Assembly: GCF_918698005.1 (NCBI RefSeq)
Contig: NZ_CAKKLJ010000005.1
Span: forward strand, 248,001-312,000
Length of the DNA stretch: 64,000 nt
Origin: Microbacterium sp. Bi121
GTDB taxonomy: Bacteria > Actinomycetota > Actinomycetes > Actinomycetales > Microbacteriaceae
Direction: 5' to 3'
Below are positions 1 through 9,792 of this stretch, piece by piece. The notes beneath the pieces are model-generated. The model did not search any database, was not told the origin of the DNA, and saw nothing but the letters and a program-made list of their open reading frames with translations. Position numbers and translations under genes: made by a program. Numbering within the stretch: the first letter of the stretch is position 1; the number at the start of each line of letters is the position of its first letter.

Positions 1-541
1 GACGCTCGGCGAGCTGGAACGCGTAGCGGACGACCCGCTCGACGCCGTAGGCGGTGTTGACGCTCGTCTCGTTGGCGATCTCGTGAGGCGTGCCGACGCG
101 GATGGCCCCGCCGTTGCCGACGTACGGGCCCTCGGTGCCCTCACGCACGACGACGAAGTCGATCTCTCCCGGGTCGCTGAGCGGACCGGGAGCGCCGGTG
201 TACAGCTTCGATGGGCGCAGATTCACGTAGTGGTCGAGTGTGAAGCGGAGTTTGAGCAGCAGGCCGCGTTCGATGTTCGCGTCCTTCAGCCGCGGATCGC
301 CCGGCGTGCCGCCGACCGCGCCCAGGAGGATCGCGTCGTTCGCTTTGATGGCGTCGAGGTCACCTTCAGTGAGCGTGTCCCCAGTCTCGAGGAAGCGTGC
401 GGCTCCGAGGGAGAACCGCGTCTTGTCGAATGTGATGTCGGTGCCTGCCGTGACGGCGTCGAGCACCTTCTCCGCTTCGGCGACGACCTCAGGACCGATG
501 CCGTCACCGGGGATGACGGCCAGTTTCACGACACGCGACAT
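1..541 (-). CDS. leuB: 3-isopropylmalate dehydrogenase, N-terminal part (cut by window edge)
   Basis: Catalyses the NAD-dependent oxidative decarboxylation of 3-isopropylmalate in leucine biosynthesis, in the cytoplasm. My translation of the minus strand gives 180 codons from ATG at 541. It contains the isopropylmalate/isocitrate dehydrogenase signatures: the start [19 protein letters not shown], the GAVGGTP loop, the NLRPSKLY segment and [13 protein letters not shown]. The reading frame stays open to base 1, so the C-terminal half lies outside the window. An AGGAG sits 5 nt before the ATG. It belongs with the ilv genes nearby (6.4-11.5 kb) in branched-chain amino acid synthesis, but it is separated from them. 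Identification is secure. Confidence 0.95.
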   Translation of the reverse strand, partial: MSRVVKLAVIPGDGIGPEVVAEAEKVLDAVTAGTDITFDKTRFSLGAARFLETGDTLTEGDLDAIKANDAILLGAVGGTPGDPRLKDANIERGLLLKLRFTLDHYVNLRPSKLYTGAPGPLSDPGEIDFVVVREGTEGPYVGNGGAIRVGTPHEIANETSVNTAYGVERVVRYAFQLAER

Positions 542-605
542 TCGCACTCCTAGCATCGGGATGCCCACGGCTCGGCGCAGGCGCGGGTCTCCCCCAGCGT
601 ACTGG

Positions 606-2141
606 TCAGTCCGAACGGGGCGTGCGCAGTGTGACGGCGGCGACGACACCGGCTGTGACAACGAGACCGGCGCCGATCAGCGAGGTCACGGCGACACCCG
701 ATTCGAATGCAGAGGTCGCAGCTTCCCACAGCTGGCCCGCCAACGGGCCGGTGAGTTCGTGGGCGGCCGCGTAAGCACCGGCCAGCGTCTCGCGCGCAGT
801 CGCCGCCAGTTCTACCGGCACACCGTCGGGGGTGACGAGCGCGCCCCGGTACAGAGCCGTGATGATCCCGCCCAGCACGGACGTCCCGAGGACGGCGCCG
901 AGTTCGTACGCCGTCTCGGACACGGCACTCGCCGCGCCGGCCTTCGCCGGCGGAGCACTGGAGAGGATCAGTTCATTCGAGATCGTCTCGGCCGCGCCGA
1001 TCCCGATGCCGAGAACCACGAACGCGATGACCAGCGTCAGGATGCTCCGGTCCTGGGAGGCGAAAGCGACGAGCAGGTAGCCGAGAACAGAGAAGACCAG
1101 CGCGGCCGGCACGACGATGTGCGGGCGGACTCGGCGCGAGATCGGCACGACGACGAGTCCGGCGATGATCATGACGACCATCCCGGGAACGAGCGCGAAT
1201 CCGGCGACCATCGGCGACAGGCCGATCACCAGCTGCAGATGCTGCGACACGAAGTACAGGAATCCGACGAGCGCCACGACGCTGAGCAGGTTGACGAGGA
1301 TCGCTCCGGAGAATGTGCCGAGACGGAACAGCGCCATGTCGAGCATCGGCGACTGCGACCGCAGCTGCCGACGGACGAAGAGCGCACCCAGCACGACACC
1401 GAGCATCGCCCACAGCAGGGCGCCGATCGTCGGGCCATCGACCGCGAACGACTTGATCGCGTACACGACCGGGATCATCGCCCCCATCGACAGGACGATG
1501 CTGATCGGATCGACCCGGCCCGGTGCGGGGTCGCGGCTCTCGGGAACCAGCAACGGTGCCGCGATGAGAAGCGGGATGAGCACCGGGACTGCGATGAGGA
1601 ACACCGAGCCCCACCCGAAGTGCTCGAGCAGGAACCCGCCGACGATCGGGCCGAGGGCGGCGCCGGCCGAGAAGGCCGACGCCCACACCGCGATCGCCAT
1701 CCGGCGCTGGTCGCGATTCTGGAAGATCGAACGCAGCAGCGAGAGCGTGGACGGCATCAGCATGGCTCCGAAGAATCCGAGCATGACGCGAGCGGCGATG
1801 AGCAGTCCGGCGGTGGGGGCGAACGCGGCCAGTGCCGAGACGACCGCGAACCCGGTCGCGCCGATGAGGAGCATCCGGCGGCGTCCGAATCTGTCGCCGA
1901 GGGTTCCCATCGTCACCAGGAGGCCCGCGAGCACGAGCGGGTAGGCGTCGATGATCCACAGTTGCTCCGCCCCCGACGGGTGGAGCGCGAGAGCGATCTC
2001 CGGCAGCGCGAAGCTCAGCACGGTGTTGTCCACCGAAACCAGAAGCACGGGGAGCATGAGGACGATCAGCGCCCACCAGGCGCGCGCCCCCGCGCGCGGG
2101 CCGTCGTTCGTGGCCACCGGAGCCGGTGCCGTCTGCGTCAT
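606..2141 (-). CDS. MFS drug efflux transporter, DHA2 (14-TM) family
   Basis: A 511-residue integral membrane protein, the usual length for 14-helix DHA2 proton-drug antiporters of the QacA/SmvA type. The family signature [15 protein letters not shown] lies at about residues 36-50, and motif A ([10 protein letters not shown]) at 79-88 between helices 2 and 3. Many further hydrophobic segments continue to the C-terminus. It is transcribed divergently from a TetR regulator across a 58-bp gap that holds a perfect inverted repeat (2170-2191). This suggests that the regulator represses the pump and that an exported compound is the inducer. The substrate cannot be read from the sequence; quaternary ammonium compounds, dyes or an antibiotic are typical for the family. 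Confidence 0.88.
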   Translation of the reverse strand: MTQTAPAPVATNDGPRAGARAWWALIVLMLPVLLVSVDNTVLSFALPEIALALHPSGAEQLWIIDAYPLVLAGLLVTMGTLGDRFGRRRMLLIGATGFAVVSALAAFAPTAGLLIAARVMLGFFGAMLMPSTLSLLRSIFQNRDQRRMAIAVWASAFSAGAALGPIVGGFLLEHFGWGSVFLIAVPVLIPLLIAAPLLVPESRDPAPGRVDPISIVLSMGAMIPVVYAIKSFAVDGPTIGALLWAMLGVVLGALFVRRQLRSQSPMLDMALFRLGTFSGAILVNLLSVVALVGFLYFVSQHLQLVIGLSPMVAGFALVPGMVVMIIAGLVVVPISRRVRPHIVVPAALVFSVLGYLLVAFASQDRSILTLVIAFVVLGIGIGAAETISNELILSSAPPAKAGAASAVSETAYELGAVLGTSVLGGIITALYRGALVTPDGVPVELAATARETLAGAYAAAHELTGPLAGQLWEAATSAFESGVAVTSLIGAGLVVTAGVVAAVTLRTPRSD

Positions 2142-2169
2142 CGTCTCTGCCTGTCGTCGAAGAAGTTAT

Positions 2170-2191
2170 CTATACCGTCCGGCTGGTATAG
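2170..2191. promoter_or_regulatory. Probable TetR operator between the efflux pump and its regulator
   Basis: A perfect inverted repeat, CTATACC (2170-2176) and GGTATAG (2185-2191), is separated by 8 nt in the intergenic region of the divergent MFS and tetR genes. Its right arm overlaps a TATAGT -10 hexamer (2187-2192) that lies 7 nt before the tetR ATG. A bound repressor would therefore block the tetR promoter, and probably the pump promoter on the other strand. Assignment to this TetR protein is inferred from position. Confidence 0.65.
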
Positions 2192-2199
2192 TAACAGAC

Positions 2200-2742
2200 A
2201 TGGCGAGACCACCACTAGCCCGCGAACGAGTCCTCGATGCCTTCGAGGCGATACTCATCGACGACGGCGAGCGTGCCGCTACGCTCGAGGCCACCGCCGC
2301 CGCGGCCGGCGTCTCGAAGGGCGGCCTGCTGTATCACTTCGGCTCCAAGGACGACCTCGCCATGGGTATGACGGATCGACTGCTACGGCTCGTCGACGAG
2401 GATCTCGTCGAGATGGGCAAGGCGTCAGACGGCCCGATCGCGTACTACGTGCGCACCTCGGTCATGGAGAACGATCCGCTCGATCGTGCGATTATCGCCG
2501 TGTCGTGCCTGGCGCAGGGAGGGTCGACGACGGCCAAGGAAGCGCTGCGCGGCATCCACATGCGTTGGGGCGAGTCGATCCGTCCCCACGTGCGCGACCA
2601 GGCCGCATTCGACCTCGTCATGCTCGTCAGCGACGGGCTCTACTTCAACAACTCCCTGGGGCTGAACGGTCCCGAGCGGCCCGTCCCCCGTGACGCCGCG
2701 CTGCGCGCACTGGTGGATCTCGTCGTGCGCGCAGCGACCTGA
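2200..2742 (+). CDS. TetR/AcrR family transcriptional regulator
   Basis: A 180-residue DNA-binding repressor. The N-terminal helix-turn-helix is clear at about residues 28-55 (TLEATAAAAGVSKGGLLYHF), followed by an all-helical ligand-binding domain of normal TetR size. The ATG at 2200 is chosen over longer in-frame options because a TATAGT -10 hexamer ends 7 nt before it, as expected for a leaderless actinobacterial mRNA, and because the family motif MARPPLARERVLDAF starts there. It is divergent from the DHA2 pump, with a shared operator-like palindrome. It therefore most likely represses both itself and the pump. Its stop lies only 6 bp from the convergent serA stop. Confidence 0.9.
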   Translation: MARPPLARERVLDAFEAILIDDGERAATLEATAAAAGVSKGGLLYHFGSKDDLAMGMTDRLLRLVDEDLVEMGKASDGPIAYYVRTSVMENDPLDRAIIAVSCLAQGGSTTAKEALRGIHMRWGESIRPHVRDQAAFDLVMLVSDGLYFNNSLGLNGPERPVPRDAALRALVDLVVRAAT

Positions 2743-2748
2743 GCCCGG

Positions 2749-4353
2749 TCAGACCTCTTCGATCTCGATCTGCTTCATGACGCTGGCCTCGATTGCGACG
2801 CCGACCTCGTCGAGCAGCTCCTCCGGCACGCGGGAGTCCACGGTGAGCACCGTGAGCGCCTCTCCTCCGGCTGCGCGACGAGCGACCTGCATGCCAGCGA
2901 TGTTGATGCCGGCGTCGCCGAACTTCTGTCCGTAGACGGCGACGATGCCCGGCCGGTCGATGTACTGCATGACGATGTGGTTCGTCTCGATCGGGACCTC
3001 GATGTCGTGGCCGTTGATCCCCACGATCTTCTGCACCATCCGGGTGCCGGCCAGCGTGCCGGCGACCGTGAGCACCGTGCCGTCGGCGAGTGCGCCGCGC
3101 AGGGTGGTGAGGTTGCGGTACTCGGGGCTCTCCTTCTCGACGATCAGGCGGGCCTCGATCCCGCGCTGCTCGGCGAACAGCGGGGCGTTCACGTAGGAGA
3201 CGTTCTCACTGATGACGTTCGAGAGGATGCCCTTGAGCGCTGCGAGCTTGTAGACGCTCACGTCGTAGTCGGCGAGCTCGCCGCGCACCTCGATGTCGAG
3301 CGCGGTGACCGCAGAGCCGGCCAGGCCGCTGAAGACCTGTCCGAGCTTCTCGACCAGGGCGATACCAGGGCGCACGAACGGGTCGATGATGCCACCGGCG
3401 ACGTTCACGGCATCCGGGACGAGGTCGCCCTCGAGGGCGAGCTTGACCGAGCGCGCGACGGAGATGCCGGCCTTCTCCTGGGCCTCATCGGTCGACGCGC
3501 CGAGGTGCGGGGTCACGACGACGTTCGGCAGCTCGAGCAGGTCGCGAGCGGATCCGCCCTCCGCCGGCGGCTCTGAGGTGAAGACGTCGAGGCCTGCACC
3601 GGCGATCTCTCCGGCGACCAGAGCCTCGCGCAGGGCGACCTCGTCGATCAGGCCGCCGCGGGCGACGTTGACGACGTAGGCGGACTTCTTCATCGCCGCG
3701 AACTGCGCCGCACCGATCATCCCTGTCGTCTCGGGGGTCTTCGGCATGTGGATCGTGAGGAAGTCGACCTCGGCGACCAACTCGTCGAGGGACCGGAGCT
3801 CGACACCCAGCTGCTGGGCGCGGGCGCTGGTGACGTACGGATCGTAGGCGACGACTTTCATCCCGAAGCTCTGCATGCGCGCCGCGACAAGAGCGCCGAT
3901 CCGGCCGAGGCCGACGATGCCGAGCGTCTTCTCGAACAGCTCGGTGCCCGTGTAGGCGCTGCGCTTCCACTGCCCTGCCGCGAGCGACGCGTGCGCAGCG
4001 GGCACGTGGCGGGCGAGGCTGATGATGTGCGCGCAGGTGAGTTCGGCCGCCGAGATGATGTTCGACGTCGGGGCGTTGACAACCATGACGCCGGCCTTGG
4101 TCGCTGCCGGGATGTCGACGTTGTCGAGACCGACGCCTGCGCGTGCGATGACTTTGAGCTTCGGAGCGTGGCCGAGCGCCTCGGCATCCACCTTCGTCGC
4201 CGAGCGCACCAGCACCGCGTCCGCGTCCGTCAGAGCCGAGAACAGCGCCTCGCGATCCGTTCCGTCCACCTGACGGACGTCGAAGTCGGGGCCGAGGGCC
4301 TCGATCGTGGCGGGCGAGAGAACTTCGGCAATGAGCACGACGGGCTTCGGCAC
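2749..4353 (-). CDS. serA: D-3-phosphoglycerate dehydrogenase
   Basis: First enzyme of serine biosynthesis, oxidising 3-phosphoglycerate with NAD. The 534-residue product matches the long type 1 enzymes of actinobacteria. It has a nucleotide-binding motif GLGRIG (148-153), active-site landmarks NVARGGLIDE (about 229-238) and TPHLGASTDE (about 281-290), an intervening allosteric substrate-binding domain, and a C-terminal ACT domain (about 455-534) for serine sensing. A longer in-frame reading to 4434 is possible, but GTG at 4353 follows an AAGGA ribosome site and begins with MPKPVVLIAE as in homologues, so it is preferred. Serine feedback through the ACT domain is known for the family and is not shown here. 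Confidence 0.95.
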   Translation of the reverse strand: MPKPVVLIAEVLSPATIEALGPDFDVRQVDGTDREALFSALTDADAVLVRSATKVDAEALGHAPKLKVIARAGVGLDNVDIPAATKAGVMVVNAPTSNIISAAELTCAHIISLARHVPAAHASLAAGQWKRSAYTGTELFEKTLGIVGLGRIGALVAARMQSFGMKVVAYDPYVTSARAQQLGVELRSLDELVAEVDFLTIHMPKTPETTGMIGAAQFAAMKKSAYVVNVARGGLIDEVALREALVAGEIAGAGLDVFTSEPPAEGGSARDLLELPNVVVTPHLGASTDEAQEKAGISVARSVKLALEGDLVPDAVNVAGGIIDPFVRPGIALVEKLGQVFSGLAGSAVTALDIEVRGELADYDVSVYKLAALKGILSNVISENVSYVNAPLFAEQRGIEARLIVEKESPEYRNLTTLRGALADGTVLTVAGTLAGTRMVQKIVGINGHDIEVPIETNHIVMQYIDRPGIVAVYGQKFGDAGINIAGMQVARRAAGGEALTVLTVDSRVPEELLDEVGVAIEASVMKQIEIEEV

Positions 4354-4480
4354 AGGCGGATCCTTCGGGTTAGCGGCACAGCGCGGATTGGGGACCGATG
4401 CGCCGCACACCGTCGGGGGCGCGATCGAGACCAACCTTACCGGAGCAGGAACAGTGCCCCGCGCCGTGTGACGGGCACCG

Positions 4481-4816
4481 TCAGGTCGTCAGCGACGAGA
4501 AGTTCAAGCTGCTCAGGGCCACCACGTTCATCCAGAACACTGCGACCAGCGCTAGCCCCGCGAGCAGCACGACCGCGAACTCGAATGCGCTGCGTCGGCG
4601 CCCGAGAGCATACCCCGCCACGAATACGAGCACCGGGAAGAGCACCGAGAAGATCAGCACGAACCAGCCGTACGCGTTCAGTCCATACTGCGCGACCGTC
4701 ACCAGATAGGCGATGGCGTTCCATACGGCGTAGGCGTAGAACAGGCCCGCCAGCCCCAGGATGATCGTCTTCACCACGCCGAGCGCCGGCCGAGCCAGAA
4801 CCGACTGCTCGCTCAT
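4481..4816 (-). CDS. Small membrane protein of unknown function
   Basis: A 111-residue protein with three likely transmembrane helices: LGVVKTIILGLAGLFYAYAV, the stretch around YGWFVLIFSVLFPVLVFVAGY, and FEFAVVLLAGLALVAVFW. No catalytic motif is recognised. Its ATG at 4816 overlaps the stop codon of the upstream gene (4813-5307) in an ATGA arrangement, so the two are translationally coupled and probably act together in the membrane. Genes of this kind are common in Microbacteriaceae, but I know no function for them. Confidence 0.75.
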   Translation of the reverse strand: MSEQSVLARPALGVVKTIILGLAGLFYAYAVWNAIAYLVTVAQYGLNAYGWFVLIFSVLFPVLVFVAGYALGRRRSAFEFAVVLLAGLALVAVFWMNVVALSSLNFSSLTT

Positions 4817-5307
4817 GCGCCCACCGCCCCTGTCATCACGAACGGCCACGGGACGAGGAGAGCCGCACCGGCCAGGAACCCGAGTACGCGCACCCACCCG
4901 GCAGAGCGACGCGTGAGCAGCCAGACGGCGGCGAACCACAGCGCAGGAGCGATGACCGCGGACCAGACCGCGACCTGGTACATCACGGACGGAACGAGGA
5001 ACAGCGCACTCGCCTGCAGGTTCAGTCCGCCGATGATCCAGCCCACCGTGTAGAGCAGGTAGATGCCGCCGATGATGCCGACCAGCAGCAGCATCGGGGT
5101 GCTCAGATGACCGGGCTGCTCGGGATCGCTGATACGGCCGTCGGCTTCGATCCGGCCGACCGATTCGCTGTCCCTGCCGACCGCCTTCCACCCCTGGGGC
5201 AGTGCAGCGGCAGGTGCGGCAGCCGGCTCGTCGCGCTTGCCCGGTCGTTGCGGCGACGGGTCAGCGTCGCCCTCCCAGGACAGCGCGTCGTCTGCATCCG
5301 ATGTCAT
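4813..5307 (-). CDS. Membrane protein of unknown function with acidic/proline-rich N-terminus
   Basis: A 164-residue protein. The first 70 or so residues are polar and rich in Asp, Pro and Ala (DADDALSWEGDADPSPQRPG, then a GWKAVGRDSESVGRIEADGR segment). About four hydrophobic helices follow, including LLLVGIIGGIYLLYTVGWII. The start at 5307 is supported by a TACGCT hexamer 6 nt upstream (minus strand), fitting a leaderless promoter; an upstream ATG exists but lacks support. It is coupled by ATGA overlap to the membrane protein ending at 4481. I do not recognise a family with known function. Confidence 0.75.
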   Translation of the reverse strand: MTSDADDALSWEGDADPSPQRPGKRDEPAAAPAAALPQGWKAVGRDSESVGRIEADGRISDPEQPGHLSTPMLLLVGIIGGIYLLYTVGWIIGGLNLQASALFLVPSVMYQVAVWSAVIAPALWFAAVWLLTRRSAGWVRVLGFLAGAALLVPWPFVMTGAVGA

Positions 5308-5378
5308 GTGTCCAGCGTAGCGATGCCCACGAGCGCCGGATATGCTCAGGGAATTCACAGAACCACGAGGGGGACATC

Positions 5379-6281
5379 TTGTCGAAGTCGGAGAAGGACG
5401 TCGCAGAGAAGAACTGGACGCCCACAGCGGAGTCGAAGCGCAAGGCGACGATGTTCCGCTGGATCGCAGCCGTCCTCTGGGCAGTCGCGATCGCCGCAGA
5501 GGCAGTCGCCATCTTCTGGCTGCTGCGCCAGCGCGAGTTCGTAGGTGAGGACGGCGGTCTGGTAAGGAACTCGGAGACGGGCCTGCTCGAAGACCAGCAG
5601 GCCACAGCCCAGTTCCCGCAGTGGGCCTTCATCACGCTCATCGTGCTGCTCGTCGTGATCGCGGCGCTGTCGATCACCGGTTCCTTCCTCTGGAAGAAGG
5701 CGAACCGCCTGGATCCGGCGAAGAAGTCGGACACGCTGCGGTTCTTCGTCCAGAACCAGCTCGGCGCGATCATCGCGATCATCGCGTTCCTGCCGCTGAT
5801 CATCCTGATCTTCCTGAACAAGGACATGGACAAGGGTCAGAAGACGACGGCCGGCATCATCGGCGTGGTCCTCGCGGTCGCCGCTGTGGCCCTCGGCATC
5901 GATTACAACCCGTCGTCCGTCGAGCAGTACACGGCAGATCAGTCAACCGTCATCCAACTGCTCGGCCAGGACGAGGTCGTCTGGGTCGACGGCGGCTCGG
6001 TCTATCACGTGTGCGAAGAGGTCTCCGACATCCAGACCGGCAGCGAGAAGCGCACCGGCACGACGGCCGAGGCGGTAGCGGCCGGCAAGACGCGCCTCAC
6101 GCTCGAGTTCGCTTCGGAGATGCGCACCTGCGGGCTCGCGGTGCCCGAGAACTCTGACGAGATCGTCGAGGCGCTGCGGGCGATCCGCGACGGTCAGACC
6201 GACACACTGCTCCCGGCACCGGTCTGGACGGACGCTTCCGACGCACCGATCCAGATCCCGGATGCTGCGCCCGCCGAGTGA
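5379..6281 (+). CDS. Four-TM membrane protein of unknown function
   Basis: A 300-residue protein. The TTG at 5379 is taken as the start because a purine-rich GAGGGGG lies about 6 nt before it and the protein then begins MSKSEKDVAEKNW. Four hydrophobic helices are visible: about residues 24-50, 82-105, 128-147 (AIIAIIAFLPLIILIFL) and 156-174. A soluble C-terminal domain of about 120 residues follows, with two cysteines (YHVCEEV and RTCGLAV) that could form a disulfide outside the membrane. A TATGCT hexamer at 5341-5346 may be the -10. It stands alone, divergent from the small membrane-protein pair and convergent with ilvC. No function can be assigned. Confidence 0.8.
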   Translation: MSKSEKDVAEKNWTPTAESKRKATMFRWIAAVLWAVAIAAEAVAIFWLLRQREFVGEDGGLVRNSETGLLEDQQATAQFPQWAFITLIVLLVVIAALSITGSFLWKKANRLDPAKKSDTLRFFVQNQLGAIIAIIAFLPLIILIFLNKDMDKGQKTTAGIIGVVLAVAAVALGIDYNPSSVEQYTADQSTVIQLLGQDEVVWVDGGSVYHVCEEVSDIQTGSEKRTGTTAEAVAAGKTRLTLEFASEMRTCGLAVPENSDEIVEALRAIRDGQTDTLLPAPVWTDASDAPIQIPDAAPAE

Positions 6282-6291
6282 TCGACACACG

Positions 6292-6371
6292 CCGAGACCC
6301 CGTCTCATTGCCGAGACCCCGTCGCAATCACGCGGATGCGACGGGGTCTCGGTGCGAAGACGGGGTCTCGG
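6292..6371. repeat. Four-copy palindromic repeat (CCGAGACCCCGTC), two direct and two inverted
   Basis: CCGAGACCCCGTC occurs at 6292-6304 and 6311-6323, and its exact reverse complement at 6340-6352 and 6359-6371. Both pairs have the same 19-bp period. The inner pair extends to 16-bp perfect arms (6311-6326 and 6337-6352) around a 10-nt loop, and the outer arms can pair as well. It fills the gap between a convergent gene pair, so it could terminate transcription in both directions, but no T-run follows. The symmetry is greater than a terminator needs. Confidence 0.9.
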
Positions 6372-6384
6372 TGAGGGGTTGGGA

Positions 6385-7452
<1,068 letters not shown>

Positions 7453-7962
7453 TCAGCCGCGCAGGACGCGTTCGGTGATGCTCTTGCCGCCGCGCCCGAT
7501 GGCGAGAAGACCGGACTGCGCGATCTCCTTGATGCCGAAGGGCTCGAGGGCGCGCAGCAGTGCATCGATCTTGCCGCGGTCGCCGGTGACTTCGATCACC
7601 AGCGCGTCGGAGGCGTAGTCGACCACGGCGGCGCGGAAGAGGTTCACGACCTCGATCACGTTCGACCTGGTCGAGTTGTCGGTGCGCACCTTCACCAGCA
7701 CGTGCTGGCGCTGCACTGATGAGGCGAAGTCGAGCTCGACGATCTTGATGACGTTCACGAGCTTGTTCAGCTGCTTGGTCACCTGCTCGAGCGGCAGTTC
7801 CTCGACGTCGACGACGACCGTGATGCGCGAGATGCCGGGCACCTCGGTGACGCCCACCGCGAGCGACTCGATGTTGAAGCCGCGTCGAGCGAAGAGACCG
7901 GCGACGCGGGTCAGCAGACCTGGCGTGTCCTCGACGAGGAGGCTCAGCACGTGCTTGGACAT
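7453..7962 (-). CDS. ilvN: Acetolactate synthase small (regulatory) subunit
   Basis: A 169-residue regulatory partner of IlvB that confers valine feedback inhibition in characterised homologues. An ACT domain opens the protein (HVLSLLVEDTPGLLTRVAGL, residues 3-22), followed by the typical RGFNIESLAVG segment. The C-terminal ALS_ss_C domain includes DALVIEVTGDRGKIDALL. It starts 3 bp after the ilvB stop, so the two subunits are made from one message. Confidence 0.96.
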   Translation of the reverse strand: MSKHVLSLLVEDTPGLLTRVAGLFARRGFNIESLAVGVTEVPGISRITVVVDVEELPLEQVTKQLNKLVNVIKIVELDFASSVQRQHVLVKVRTDNSTRSNVIEVVNLFRAAVVDYASDALVIEVTGDRGKIDALLRALEPFGIKEIAQSGLLAIGRGGKSITERVLRG

Positions 7963-7965
7963 GGG

Positions 7966-9768
7966 TCAGACCTCCTCATCGAACGCGGGGGCGTGATCGC
8001 GCGCGTATTGGACGTAGTTGTTGCTGACGCCCTGCGGCACCATCGGCCACACCATCGCATCCGCCGAGACGACGAAATCGATGACGACGGGGCGATCGTT
8101 GGTCTCGAGCGCGAGTTGGATCGCCGCATCCACCTCTTCCTGCTTCTCGACGCGGATGGCCAGGCACCCGTACGCCTCGGCGAGCTTCACGAAGTCCGGG
8201 ATGCGGACGGTGTCGTGCCCGGTGTTCAGGTCGGTGTTCGAGTAGCGGCCGTCGTAGAACAGCGTCTGCCACTGCCGCACCATGCCGAGCGACGAGTTGT
8301 TGATGATCGCGACCTTGATCGGGATGTTGTTGATCGCGCAGGTGGCGAGCTCCTGGTTGGTCATCTGGAAGCACCCGTCGCCGTCGATCGACCATACGAC
8401 CCGGTCGGGTTCGGCGACCTTGGCGCCCATGGCGGCCGGGACGGAGTAGCCCATCGTCCCCGCTCCCCCGGAGTTCAGCCAGGCGTTGGGGCGCTCGTAC
8501 TTGATGAACTGCGCTGCCCACATCTGGTGCTGACCGACGCCGGCGGCGTAGATGCCCTCGGGTCCGGTCAGCTCGCCGATCCGCGAGATCACGTACTGCG
8601 GGGCGAGCAGACCGTCGCTGGGCTCTGTGTACCCGAGGGGGAACTCATCCCGCAGACCGTCGAGGTACGACCACCAGTCCGAGATGTCAGGCCGGTCTCC
8701 CCCGATGACACCGCGGTACGCGGCATCCAGGTCGATGAGCACGTCGCGCACATCACCGACGATCGGAACGTCCGCCGTGCGGATCTTTGAGATCTCGGCC
8801 GGATCGATGTCGACGTGCACGACCTTCGCGAACGGAGCGAAGAGCGCGGCCTTGCCGGTGACGCGGTCATCGAACCGGGCGCCGAGCGAGACGATGAGGT
8901 CCGCCTCCTGCAGTGCCAGCACAGCGGGAACCGTTCCGTGCATGCCCGGCATGCCGAGGTGCTGCTCGTGCGAGTCGGGGAACGCCCCGCGCGCCATCAG
9001 CGTGGTGACGACCGGCGCATTCGTCGATTCTGCGAGGTCCTTCAGCTCGGCGGACGCACGACCGCGCACGACGCCGCCGCCGACGTACAGCACGGGCTTC
9101 TTCGCCTCTGCCAGCAGCGCCGCGGCCGCCTGGATCTGCTTGCCGTGCGCCTTCGTGACGGGCCGGTAGCCCGGCAGGTCGATCTTGGGCGGCCAGATGA
9201 AGGGCACCGTGTCCTGTTGGGCGTCCTTCGTGATGTCCACGAGCACGGGCCCTGGACGACCGGTCGAGGCGATCTCGAACGCCGCCGCGATCGCGCCGGG
9301 GATGTCGCGAGCGTCCTTCACGAGGAAGGAGTGCTTGGTCACCGGCATCGTGATTCCGACGATGTCGGCCTCCTGGAAGGCATCCGTGCCCATCAGCGTC
9401 GAGAACACCTGGCCGGTGATCGCGACCATGGGCACCGAGTCCATGTACGCGTCGGCGATCGCCGTGACGAGGTTCGTCGCGCCGGGCCCGGAGGTGGCGA
9501 TGCATACGCCGACCCTCCCGGACGCCGAGGCGTAGCCCTCGGCGGCGTGGCCTGCTCCCTGCTCATGACGGACGAGGATGTGGCGGAGCTCTGATGCGTC
9601 CATCAGCGGGTCGTAGACAGGGAGGATCGCGCCGCCGGGGAGACCGAACACGTCGGTCACTCCGAGCAGCTCGAGTGAGCGGACAACGGCCTCCGCGCCG
9701 GTGATCTCCGGCGCGGAGTTCTTCGGGGACGGCGGCCGTGGCACGGCCGATAAAGCGTCAGCAGTCAT
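7966..9768 (-). CDS. ilvB: Acetolactate synthase large (catalytic) subunit
   Basis: Thiamine diphosphate enzyme that condenses two pyruvates, or pyruvate with 2-oxobutyrate, as the first common step of branched-chain amino acid synthesis. The 600-residue chain has the catalytic glutamate in [14 protein letters not shown] (E69), an FAD-binding central domain, and the C-terminal TPP motif starting [18 protein letters not shown] and ending with [11 protein letters not shown]. It lies 24 bp after ilvD and 3 bp before ilvN. No room exists upstream for a leader-peptide attenuator between ilvD and ilvB, so control of this operon probably acts further upstream. Confidence 0.97.
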   Translation of the reverse strand: MTADALSAVPRPPSPKNSAPEITGAEAVVRSLELLGVTDVFGLPGGAILPVYDPLMDASELRHILVRHEQGAGHAAEGYASASGRVGVCIATSGPGATNLVTAIADAYMDSVPMVAITGQVFSTLMGTDAFQEADIVGITMPVTKHSFLVKDARDIPGAIAAAFEIASTGRPGPVLVDITKDAQQDTVPFIWPPKIDLPGYRPVTKAHGKQIQAAAALLAEAKKPVLYVGGGVVRGRASAELKDLAESTNAPVVTTLMARGAFPDSHEQHLGMPGMHGTVPAVLALQEADLIVSLGARFDDRVTGKAALFAPFAKVVHVDIDPAEISKIRTADVPIVGDVRDVLIDLDAAYRGVIGGDRPDISDWWSYLDGLRDEFPLGYTEPSDGLLAPQYVISRIGELTGPEGIYAAGVGQHQMWAAQFIKYERPNAWLNSGGAGTMGYSVPAAMGAKVAEPDRVVWSIDGDGCFQMTNQELATCAINNIPIKVAIINNSSLGMVRQWQTLFYDGRYSNTDLNTGHDTVRIPDFVKLAEAYGCLAIRVEKQEEVDAAIQLALETNDRPVVIDFVVSADAMVWPMVPQGVSNNYVQYARDHAPAFDEEV

Positions 9769-9792
9769 GTCATTCCTTGGTGATCCGCAGGG

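Noticed and set aside
240..2693. Long open frame on plus across leuB, the MFS gene and tetR
   Set aside because: It is an antisense shadow of well-supported genes. GC-rich codon bias keeps the opposite strand open, and the translation is low complexity (Arg, Asp, His rich) without domains.
9769..9792. Attenuator or leader peptide before ilvB
   Set aside because: Only 24 bp separate ilvD and ilvB, too short for a leader-peptide attenuator. No T-box-like structure was seen upstream of ilvD either.
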